A program made the position numbers and the translations under genes. Source: Neostapfia colusana (lineage: Eukaryota > Streptophyta > Magnoliopsida > Poales > Poaceae). Taken from it: a stretch of DNA of 64,000 nt. The stretch spans positions 20,350,368 through 20,414,367 of the forward strand of contig JASWHV010000012.1 of assembly GCA_030760725.1 (NCBI GenBank). Reading direction: 5' to 3'. Each line of letters opens with the position of its first letter. Positions within the stretch are counted from its first letter, which is position 1. The notes under the pieces are model-generated. The model was not told where the DNA came from. It ran no database searches and saw only the letters and a program-made list of their open reading frames with translations. Below are positions 34,678 to 46,600 of this stretch, one piece after another.

Positions 34678-37600
34678 GTACGTGCCCCACAACTCCTCCT
34701 AGCTGAGCTTTGTCTGGCTGTGGGCTTGCGCACGCCGGTGGGCGATTGCATTTCCATGTTCGAGTTGGGTCCGATAGGGTCGGCCTGCGAGTTCGTTTGG
34801 CGCGTGCTTGGAGTTTTCCGGTGTACTTCAGCGGAGATTGAGCTAATTTTGAACTGGATTACTAGCGCGGAACTGCTCTAGCAATTCAGTTCAGTGTTTG
34901 TGGTGGCTGCTTAACTAAAAGGTCATGGGATCAAATCCTAAAGCAATCTGTACAGCGTCTATAGGTGGTGGTACTTGACCCTTCATAGTAGAAGTGGCAC
35001 TAAGGATGCTGGATCTGTTCTGCAACGGAATGTTTAGATGCTAAGCTGTTGATGATCGATGGATCAGTGAACTCAGAAATATGACTACTTTTTTCCCTAA
35101 CAATTTGATCAGATTACTGACAAACACGTTTTCTGGACACGATACATTCGTGAAGTGCTGCAGATCGTGCATGAACACTAATAATTATAATCTCTGCTCT
35201 TTAAGTAACTTGAGGAAAATTACCACACATGATTGCTCTGTTCAAAAGCATTTGTTCACTTGATAACAAAACTTGCTTTGACCATGAACAGTTTCTGTAA
35301 CTTCCACACATTTCATGGAAAGAGATACTACCATTCCATTCTGTGTGTGCTAATGATGGCACTGTGTATCATGTTTGCATAGTGTTTGCTTTGATATTGG
35401 AAGTTGTAGGCTAATATTGCAGCAGATTTGGTGTTCTTCCAGAATGGAATGCTGGATCCATGGTTCGAGAGCAAGGGGTTAGTGGACGCTAATCAGGTCT
35501 TGGCCTACTTTGCTGTCTCAAAACTTGGAGAGCCACCAGTGGACGGGATTACAGACACCAACCCAGAGGGCCTGACCGCTGCATTTGGCACCTGGGCTCC
35601 AGAAGTAGCTGCCCGCCTGCAAAACGGCGGACTTACCTGCAAGGTGCACTTATAAGAATTTTATTGACTATAAGTGATGCTCACAAATTACACTGCGGAA
35701 GTTCTTCCATCCCCCATCAATGATTATCATGTCTACCTGTGCATGTTCCGTAGTTGGTAGATTTTAACACCAAACCTATCACATCATATCTCAATTGATC
35801 ATGTGCAAATGTCACAAATGTTTATGAAAAGGATGTTGTTTTATATTGGAAAAAATACTTTACTCCCTTGTGCTATGATCAGTGTTTAGTCCCCTGTATT
35901 ATTTTTTAGTCTGCTTAACCACCACATTTTAGAAAACCAGAGCATTAGTCACCTTTAACAGCCTCCCTAACCAGGTTTTTCTGAGTAAGACTCTAGTTTA
36001 GTCGGTTTAGGGATACCATGGTGACACGTGGTGCTGGCGTGGAATGGTTGGACCCGACCCACATAGCCCCCTTCCCCGACCCGGCTCTCACCTGCGCCCC
36101 ATTCCCTGTTCTTTCTCTCTGCCGCAAGTCGGTAGCATGCCACCCACTGTGCCGCCCACCTTGCCACAGTGCAGCTGGCCACCCACCCACCACACTCTTG
36201 CCCGTCCACCCTATCGTCATATATTCCTAAACGCACTAAACCGGAGTCATAGTCAGCAAAACCGGGGTTAGTGAGGCTATTAAAGGTGAGCAAAGCTCTG
36301 GTTTTCCAAAATGGGGGTTAAGCGGATTAAAAGATAGTACAGAGGATTAGCTAAACATTGGCCATATGCTGTGGGCGCCTTTGTGGGCCAACACTACAGC
36401 CGGCGCAGGTCCAATAGCGCCCACAGCTCAGCCGCATGAAGCCCAGGCGCAGGAACCTCTTAGAAAGGAATAAAATAGCAGATTGATCTATTAGAGATAG
36501 GATCTGTTTTAAATGGAATAAAATAGAGAGATAAGGAATAAAAGATAGCAAATTGATCTATTAGAGATAGGATCTGTTTTAGATGGAATAAAATAGAGAA
36601 ATAAGGAATAAAAGATAGAGTCGGTTTGGGGGTGTCCCAACCGACCCTATCCTGGTCGCGTGACTGCTAGGGGGCGCAGCGGTCTCCCTGCCCCTATATA
36701 AACAGCCGCAGCCCCCTTTGTAATTCATCCAGAAAAATAAGAATTACCCCATTGGGTTGTTCTTCTCCTTGGGTCACCGTGACTACGAACCCTAACCCTA
36801 GCCGCCGTGACAACTCTCCCCCGCCTCCATGCTACCCTCTACGCAGCGACCTGGCATCCTCCTCGCTGCTACTTCCGCCTCTGCGCAGCCCTAGGCGTAG
36901 CAGGAGGCCTCCTCCCCACCACGATTCACAACATTTGGTATCAGAGACTCCGGGGCAGCGACCATGTCCGGCTCCGTGGACGATTCTGAGACTTTCACCC
37001 TCCAAGATCTCGACAACATGATGAGCAAGATGATGGGGCAGATTGACACCATCAACAAGCGCTTGGACCGCCACGATATGCGCCTTGCGCGTGTTGAGAA
37101 GGCACCGGAGCGGGAGCTCTCCGGTGACGAGGACCTGCAACAACACACACCACAGGGCAGCAACCTCCCCCGCAGCGGCGGCAGCGGCGGTGGCGGCGAC
37201 GAGGACCACTACGGTCCCAGGCGCCCCTCGGTTCGTCCAACCTTCGACGATGGCCGGCTTCGCCGTCACAAGATCAGTTTTCCCAAATTCGACGGGGAAA
37301 CCGATCCATTACCGTGGCTCACCAAGTGCGAGACATATTTCCGCGGGACACGTACAATGCCTGGAAGAGAAGGTGTGGCTCGCGTCTCTCCACCTGGAGG
37401 GTGTTGCAGCCGAGTGGTACACCGCTCTCGAACGCAACTGTGGCGTTGTGTCCTGGGAACGGTTCGCAGTGTTAGTATCTGAAGTACTACTCTCATGGAG
37501 AGGATGACACTAAGAGTTGGGAAATTTTTCTTGTTTCATTCCACACAAAATGCCATGCCCAACCTAGGGGTTGGGGTTACATATTTATAGCTAAGGCAGC

Positions 37601-40600
37601 CAAGCATATACCTAGATGTTAGTCTAAGATGCTGTCCTACCAAAGGACTAAGATGTTGTCCTCTTGGTCTAACATGCTGTCCTACCAAAGGACTAAGATG
37701 TTGTCCTACCAAAGGGCTAAGATGCTGTCCTACTAAAGGACTAAGATGCTGTCCTCTTGGTCTAAGATGCTGTCCTACCAAAGGACTAAGATGCTGTCCT
37801 GCTAAGGACTGAAATGTTGTCCTAACTAGGGGACACACAGACCAAGGGGACACACAGACCAAGAGTACAAGACTTATTCCTTCATTCTGCCCCTAAGTCT
37901 TGTGGGAGAGTTGGATCATCCCGATCCTGGAGCAAAGCTCAAGGAACGTGATCCTCCCAAGGGGCTTGGTGAGCAGGTCTGCAAGCTGGTCCTTGGTGTT
38001 GATGTAGCATGCCTTGATGCTCCCTTCCTCCAAGCAGCCTCGGAGGAAGTGGTACCTCACCCGGATGTGCTTGCTCCGTTCATGAAAGACAGGGTTCTTG
38101 CTAGAGCCAGATCGGACTTGTTGTCCACCCTGAGTTCCATCGCTCCGGTGTCTTTGCCGAGGAGATCACCAAGCAGTCGAACTAGCCAGAGCGTCTGAGT
38201 TGAAGCAGTAGAGGCCGCTATGTACTCGGCCTTGCAGCTGGACAGGGCCACCACCTGCTGCTTGACCGACTGCCAGCTAACGAGGCACTTGCCGAGGAAG
38301 AAGAGAATCCCGCTCGTGCTCTTGCTAGTGTCGATGTCGCCGGCATGGTCGCTGTCGCTGTACCCGACAAGGTGTGCCTCCCTAGGGCACCTCGGGTAGT
38401 AGAGGCCATGGTCGAGAGTGCTCGCAACGTAGCGGATAATCCTGTTCACAGCCTGCTGTGCTCCGTCGTCGGTCGCTGCATGAACTGACTGACGTAGCCG
38501 ACAGAGAATGCCGGCCGTGTGTGGGCGATGTAGCGAAGGCTCCCCACAAGACGCCGATACTGCGTGGCGTCCACCTCCTCCGTCGTGCTGTTGCGGCTCA
38601 GCTTCAGTCTCTCCTCCATGGGAGTGAGAGCTGGGTTGCAGTCTGCGAGCCCAGCCAGCTCAACAATACGCTTGGCGTAGGCAGTCTGTCGAAGCATGAT
38701 CCCGGAGTCGGCCTGGTGCACCTCGATCCCCAGGTAGAAGGAGAGAGATCCCAGGTCACTCATCTGGAAGGTGGCTTTCATCGCTTCCTTGAATGTTGCC
38801 ACCTCCGCATCCTTGGTGCCGGTGATCACCAAGTCGTCGACGTAGACACCCACCAGTAGGGCATTTCCTCCACTGCCCCGTCGGTAGATGGCCGCCTCGT
38901 GCGGGCTTTGCTCGAAGCCCATCCCCTTGAGCGTGGAGTCCAACTTGGCATTCCACGCCCTTGGTGCCTGCCGCAGGCCATAGAGGGCCTTGCGCAGGCG
39001 CAACACCTTGCCCTCCTTGCCAGGAATCGTAAATCCCGGCGGCTGGTGCGCATAGACCTCCTCCTTTAAATCACCGTTAAGAAACGCCGACTTGACATCC
39101 ATGTGCTAAACCCGCCAGCCTCCCTGAGCAGCCAGCGCAAGGAGGAGTCGCACAGATTCCATCCGCGCCACGGGCACGAAGGCATCGTCGAAGTCGATCC
39201 CCTCCTGTTGCACGAAACCGCGTGCCACCAAGCGAGCCTTGTGCTTGACGATGGCGCCGGCTTCATCCCTCTTCAGCTTGAACACCCACTTAAGGGTGAT
39301 CGCGCGGTGACCATGAGGGAGGTCAGCAAGCTCCTAGGTGCGGTTGTTCTCAACCGCGTCCATCTCCGACTGCATCGCGGCAAGCCAATGCCGCGTGTCT
39401 CTCAGCCTCCGCGAAAGACCGAGGCTCGCCGTCGTCGCACGCAAGATGCAACTGTGCCTCCAAATCGCGAGGGACCAGTCCCGGCACCGACTGGTCACCG
39501 AGAAGATCCTCCATCGTACGATACCGCAACGACTCGCCATCGTGGTACGCGTCGATGCGCTCCTCGTCGTGGGAGAGCGGAGTAACGAACTGCACCGGTT
39601 TGTGCTCGACACGAGCTGGTGTCGGAGTGGACGTACCCGGAGGGATGGCATTCGGTGCTGGAGTGCGTGGGGTCGCCGGCTATGGTGGTGGAGAGGTCGT
39701 CGCAGCCGAGGTCGTGACTGGGGAGCGTGGCGCTGAAGTTGGTTGAGAAGAGCTGCCTACTCCCCCAGTTCCCTTGAAGTGGACGTACTCGACGATGAAG
39801 TTGTCGACGATGAAGTTGTCGTAGGTCGGAGTCGAGCCGTCGTCTACTGCCTTGTCCCATGCCCATCCTCGCCCTTCATTGAACACTACATCACGTGCTG
39901 TGTGCACGCGCTGTGTTCCTGGGTCGAGAATGCGGTAGGCCTTCGAGCCCTCCGCGTAGCCGATGAACACCCCTGGAGTGCTCCTGACGTCGAGCTTGCT
40001 GATGTGGCCAAGCTCCTCGGCGAATGCTAGGCAGCCGAAGACCCGTAGGTGAGAGACTGTCGGCTTGCGCCCATGCCAAGCCTCGTACGGCGTCCTGCCT
40101 TTGAGAGCCTTGGTGGGCGAGCGGTTGAGGATGTAGACCGCCGTCACCACCGCCTCTCCCCAGAAGATAGCCGGCATTCCCCTCTGCTTGAGGAGGGCCC
40201 GAGCCATCCTCACAATCGTCTGGTTGCGTCGCTCGACGGCGCCGTTCTGCTGCGGGCTGTACGGCGCGGAGTAGTGGCGCTGAACTCCCTCATCCGCTCA
40301 GTACGACGCGAATTCAGCCGCCGTGAATTCGCCGCCGTTGTCGGTGCGCAGCACACGCAGCTTGCGGCCGCACTCCGCCTCCGCAATGGACTGCGCGCGC
40401 CTGATGGCGTTCGCAGCCTCTCCCTTGCTGCCGAGGACCATTACCCACATGTAGCGGGAGAGGTCATCGACAAGCAGCAGGAAGTAACGTCGTTCTCCCG
40501 GTGTAGCCGGTGTCACCGGGCCACACAAGTCCCCGTGCACGAGGTCGAGCCGCTCCTTGGCTCGGAAGCTCGAATGCTGGGGAAAGGAGAGCCGCCTCTG

Positions 40601-43600
40601 CTTTGTCACTACGCAGACATCGCAGAACTGCTCCACATGGTCAAGGCACGGCAGGCCCCATACCATCTCCTTGGCACTGAGCCGCTTCAGGGCCTTGAAG
40701 TGAAGGTGCCCAAAGCGCTCATGCCACTGCCACGCCTCATCATCCCGGCGAGCAGCAAGGCAGAGAGGTTGTGCTACCTGCACGTTAAGGACGTAGAGTC
40801 GATTGGTGCCTCTGGTTACCTTGGCAAGAAGGCGACGATGGCGATCCCAAATCCTCATGACTCCGTCCTTGATCTCCACGCGCGAACCGTTCTCATCTAG
40901 CTAACCCAGGCTGATGATAGAGTTCCTCAACGCGGGGATGTAGTAGACTCCGACGAGCAGCCTGTGCTCACTAGACTCGGCGGTGAGGATGACGGAGTCG
41001 ACGCCCTTGATCTCCACACCAGAGGCGTCCCCAAACTTGACGGAGCCTCGAACATTAGGGTCGAACTCAGTGAAGAACTCCCGTCGACCAGTCATGTGAT
41101 GGGTGGCGCCGGTGTTGAGGCACCACCCGTCAGTCTTGTCGTTGCTGGAGCCGTCACCGAGAAAGGCGTGTGCTCTCGGCTCATCGATGTGGAGGAGAGC
41201 CGCTGCGGCCGATGCCACTGGAGGTGGCTCGATGCTTGCGTGTGCCAGGAGCAGAGCCGGCTCCTCCTCCTCCACCTGTGCGACGTGGGCCTGGCCACGT
41301 CGTTGCTGCCGACACTCCCTGGCCCAATGACCAAGCTTGCCACAGTTGTGGCAGGTGTCGTCTCGTGCTGGCCTCCGGTTGCCGGCGACGCCGCTTTGGG
41401 TGCCTCTGTGGGTGCCCCCCTCGGCATGTCTTTGCGCCCCAGCTTGGGCACCTCCGCGCCTCTTGCTTGGCTTGCCGTGCTTGCGGCCGCCTTTCGAGGA
41501 GGAGGGCTCCCCCTTCTTCCCATCACCTTGGCAGGCCTCCGACTGCTCCCGAGTGAGATGTAGCTTCCCGCCGATGGTGATAGGCCCCGAGAGAGGCTGA
41601 GATTCGTCGCTGTCGATGACCTTGAGGCAGCCTATCGCCTCTTCGATCGACATCGTGGAGAGGTCCAGCAGAGACTCGATCGAGCGAGCGATCTGCTTGT
41701 ACTTCTCGGGGATGCAACGGAAGAGCTTCTCGACGGCTTTCTCCTCGTTGTAGGTGTCGTCGCTGAACTGCACCATCTTCTGCAGTAGTGTGTTGAGACG
41801 GAGAGCAAAGTCATCAACATCCTCACCTAGTTTGAAGGTCAGGTTCTCCCACTCCTTGTAGAGTGCCTGCAGTGTGGGTCTTGCGGGCGCGGTCGCTGCC
41901 GATGCGTGCCGCAGCGATGGTATCCCAGGAATTAGATTAGGGAAAAGTAATCTCTATTAACAGCCTGTCAATGGGTTACATATATAGGGGGATACAGCTT
42001 AAGGGTTAAGCAACCCTAATACCAAAAGACTAAAATACCCCTACCCCCTATACATGCAGTCTAACACCCCCCCGCAGTCCCAACATCTAGCCACGGCAGA
42101 TGTTGAGACTGGACCGAAACTCGGTGAACACCGTCGAAGGAAGTCCCTTGGTGAAGATGTCGGCGAACTGCGACGACGTCGGTACGTGCAGGACTCGCAC
42201 CTCCCCGAGAGCCACCCGCTCACGAACAAAGTGAAGATCGATCTCTACGTGCTTCGTGCGTTGATGCTGCACCGGGTTGGTGGAGAGGTAGACGGCGCTG
42301 ACATTGTCGCAGTAGACCAACGTACTCCGGGCGAGGGGAGAGTGGAGCTCCTGAAGCAGCTGCTGAAGCCAGGAAGACTCGGCCACGCCGTTGGCCACGG
42401 CGCGGTATTCCGCCTCGGCACTCGAGCAGGACACCACGTGCTGCCGCTTCGAGGACCAGGAGACGAGGTTGCCGCCCAGGAAGACGGCGTAGCCGGAGGT
42501 GGACCGACGGGTGTCCGGGCAGCCCGCCCAGTCAGCGTCGATGTAGACGACCAGCTCGGAGGCAGAGTCGCGCCGCAGAAGAAGACCGTAGTCGTGAGTG
42601 CCACGCAGGTACCGAAGGATCCGCTTCACCGCCGTGAGATGGGGCTCCCGCGGATCATGCATGTGGAGACACACCTGCTGAACCGCGTAGGAGATGCCCG
42701 GCCTGGTGAAGGTGAGATACTGCAGTGCACCAGCAAGACTCCTGTAAGTGGTGGGGTCGGCTACCGGAGCGCCATCGGCCGAAGACACCTTTGCCTGGGT
42801 GTCCACGGGAGTGGAGCATGGCTTGCAATCAGCCATGCCCGCTCGCTCGAGGATATCCAGGCAGTACTGTCGCTGGTGGAGGAAAAGAGCACCCGGGCGG
42901 TGCTCGACCGCAACGCCCAGGAAGTGGTGAAGCTGGCCGAGATCCTTCATCGCAAACTCGCGTTGCAGGGCGGAGATCGTGCGCTGAAGAAGAGCCGAGC
43001 TGGACGCCGTGAGGACAATATCGTCCACGTACAGAAGGAGGTAGACGGTGTCACCCTCACGTAGATGAAGAGCGAAGTGTCCGACTTGGCCTCGACGAAG
43101 TCGAGCGAGACCAGGAAGGAGGCGAAACGGTTGTACCAGGCCCGAGGTGCCTGCTTCAGCCCGTACAGGGATTTGTTCAGCCGGTAGACCATGTCTGGAC
43201 AAGCTGAATCAACAAACCCTGTCGGTTGACTACAGTACACCGTCTCCGTCAGCGTCCCGTGGAGAAAGGCATTCTTGACGTCCAGCTGGTGGACAGGCCA
43301 AGAACGCGACAGAGCCAACGACAGAACGGTACGAACTGTCGCCGGCTTCACCACTGGGCTGAAGGTCTCATCGTAGTCGACGCCGGGACGCTGCGTGAAA
43401 CCGCGAAGCACCCATCGTGCCTTGTACCTCTCTAGAGACCCATCCGCCCTCCGCTTATGCGTGAACACCCACTTGCCCGTGACAACATTGCCACGACCAG
43501 GACGGGGAACCAGGTCCTAGGTCCGGTTGGCAAGTAGGGCTGCATACTCTTCTTCCATAGCCCGACGCCAATGAGGATCGGCGAGGGCGCTACGGACAGA

Positions 43601-46600
43601 AGAGGGGATAGGCGAGATGGGTGACGAGGCAGGCTCCGGAGGGGTCGAGGACGAGAGAACAACCCCGGAGAAGCGCTCCACAGGTCGAAGGACGCCGGCA
43701 GCCCGTCGAGTCACCATCGGGTGAACGTGACGAGGGTCCCGGTGAAGCAGCGGAGGGTGGTACACCTGGTCCGCAGGGCGCGAAGGGGACGGTCCATCAA
43801 TCCGCGCTCGTCGATGATAGACGAGAACGGGATCGGCGTACCGTGGTCCGGGGGCCGCAGGTGGTACGGCTGACGACGGCGAAGACACCGTCGGGGGCGT
43901 CGGAGACACGTGAGGCGTGACGGAGGACGCCGGAGACGCTGGGGCCGCGCGTGGCGCAGCAGACGTCGTCGGAGACGCAGGGGCCGCGCGTGGCGCAGCG
44001 GACGTCGTCGGAGACGCTGGGGCCGCGCGTGGCGCAGCGGACGTCGTCGGAGACGCAGGGGCCGCACGTGGCGCAGCGGACGTCGTCGGAGACGCTGGAG
44101 CCGCGCGTGGCGCAGCAGACGACGTCGGGACCGTCGGAGGGACGGCCAGTGGCGGCAAGGCCGCCGGAGCCGCGGGAGGCACGACAGGTGGCGTCTGAGA
44201 CACCGTGGTTGTGTCTGGCGCAGCTAGAGGAAGACCTGCAGAGGGTAAAAAACACGGTTGCTGGACAGGAGCGGCCATAGGATCAGTGGAAAAGAGAGAA
44301 TCCAACTCGGAGACCGAATCAGGAGAAGACCCAGCGAAAGGGAAGGAGGACTCGTCGAATACGACGTGTCGGGAGACCAAGATACGACGAGTAGTGAGGT
44401 CTAGACACCGGTACCCCTTATGATCGGGGGATACCCAAGAAAAACACATCGAGTCGAACGAGGTGAGAGCTTATGAGGGGCGGTAGCAGAAAGATTAGGG
44501 TAGCACGCACACCCGAAGACTCGAAGGTGCTCATAAAGATGGGTGGTACCAAAAAGGGCGAAGTGAGGGGTGGGAGCACTAATCGCCTTTGGAGGAAGGC
44601 GATTAATAAGGAAGGTAGCAGTGTGAAGGGCCTCTGCCCAGTAACAAGCAGGAATAGAAGCCTGGAACATCAGGGAGCGCATAACATCGTTGGTGGTACG
44701 AATCATACGCTCGGCCTTGCCATTCTGGGGAGAAGTGTAAGGGCAAGACATGCGCAACTGGACCCCGCGGGAAAGCAAGAAGTGACGAAACGCGGAGTTA
44801 TCAAACTCGCGTCCGTTGTCGCACTGGACAACCCTAATGATACACCCAAACTGTGTGGAAACCCAAGCGAAGAAGTGAGAGAGAGTAGCAAACGTATCGG
44901 ACTTTTGTCGCAATGGAAAGGTCCACGAATAATGGGAAAAATCATCAACAATCACCAGATAATATTTGTAGCCAGAAACACTGAGAACAGGTGAGGCCCA
45001 TAGATCACAGTGAATCAGGTCAAAAAGGTGCTCCACATGGGTTACAGAATGTGGAAAAGGAAGCCGAACATGGCGACCCAACTGACAAGCATGGCATAAA
45101 GACTCATGAGAATCCCTAGTACACGAGATCACTGAACTACAAAACAGCTTCGACATAACTTCAGCACCGGGGTGGCCAAGTCGACGATGCCAAGTAGTCG
45201 ACGGAGCTGTCGTAGTCAGGCAAAAAGGCGAGGGCGAAGCGGAAGCAGGAAGTCTCATCGTGTACAGGGGTCCTGAGCTCTCACATCGGAGAAGAAGACG
45301 CCGGGTAGTAAGATCCTTCACAGACAAACCAAGAGGATCAAACTCGATAGAAACATGGTTGCCAGTGGTAAATCGATGAACAGAAAGAAGATGCTGGATG
45401 ATATCCGGAGCAACAAGAACATCACGAAGACGGAAAGACCCCGACGAACCCGAATCACCTACTGAGGTGACCGGAAGGACAGACCCATTCCCAACAACGA
45501 TAGAAGAAGGAAAATAAGGGTGGGAAGGGTGGGTAGAAGAGAGTATACCAGCGTCGGGGGTGGTGTGGTACGAAGCTCCGGAGTCCACAACCCACTCGGG
45601 GCTAGGTGGTGTGAGACTCATCGTACTGAAAGAAGACGCAAGTGACTGACGATCCCAGCCCTGAGCAGGGTCAGAGTGTGGTGCCGACGACTCGGGCCGA
45701 CCAACTGGGTTTCCCGAAGCCCAGTTGGCTAGAGAGGAGGGCCCAGCAGAGTAGCCTGGTCCACCAGGGGGCAGGGTCCACTGTCCACCAGCAGCATAGA
45801 CCGGCCCGCCGAAAGTCGGAGTAGTCACGTAAGCCGACTGAGGACGTGGTGGGCAAAGTGCCGGGAGACCCGGGGACGGCCCAGGCCACATCGAGATCTG
45901 GCCTGTCCACGGGTTGTAGGGTGTGGGCCAGGTCACACCACCCTGACCCTGACCACCGCTACTGCCACCAGTAGTACCAGCACCACCAGAGGTACCGCCA
46001 GTACTGGTCGTACCACCTCCCCCAGTCCCTCCACCACGGCCACCACGTCGGCCACGACGACGGTTCCCACCACCACCGGAGGTAGCAGGGACTCCTGGTG
46101 TGGTAGGTGGACGAGGAAGCTGGCCCCCAGAACCAGCAGGTGGAGGAGGGCGTGAAGACGACCCTGAGCCGTAGAAAGCCGCGGCAGGGGAAGAAGCAGT
46201 AGAACTGCCCTGGGTGATCTCCTCGAGCTCGAGATCCGACCAGACCTTCTCGAAGGTCGGGAAGGGCTTCTCGCGGAGAATCCACGAGCGAACGTGGGTG
46301 TAGTGCTCATTCAGGCCCTGAAGAACCTGAAGAACGAGAGTACTGTCCGGGATGGGATCTCCAAGGTCACGAAGGGCGTCAGCCATACCCTTCATCCGTC
46401 GACAATATGCAGTAATGGAGAGATCACCCTGGACAATGGAACCAAAGCGGGCCCGGATATGGAGAGCTCGGGTCGCTTGGTTCCCCTGGAAGCGAAGCTC
46501 GAGTACCTGCCAGGCCTGACGAGCCGTACCGCCACCCTTCTGGGCGACGATATTCTGAAGCTCCTCAGAAAGTGTGCCGAGGATCCATGCAAGGACAAGA

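Larger units (their letters stand above)
36370..37469 (+). mobile_element. 5' end of a Ty3/gypsy element (LTR plus part of gag)
   Basis: A plus-strand LTR (36370-36933), PBS, and gag start, cut off at 37469 by a copia insertion. The rest of this element does not resume anywhere in the window. It is presumably lost in the deletion inferred in this intron. Confidence 0.75.

Noticed and set aside
40049..40900. 283-codon plus-strand frame, and similar at 42054-43064 (336 codons)
   Set aside because: They are antisense to recognisable copia integrase and RT/RNase H on the minus strand; the sense translation explains the sequence.
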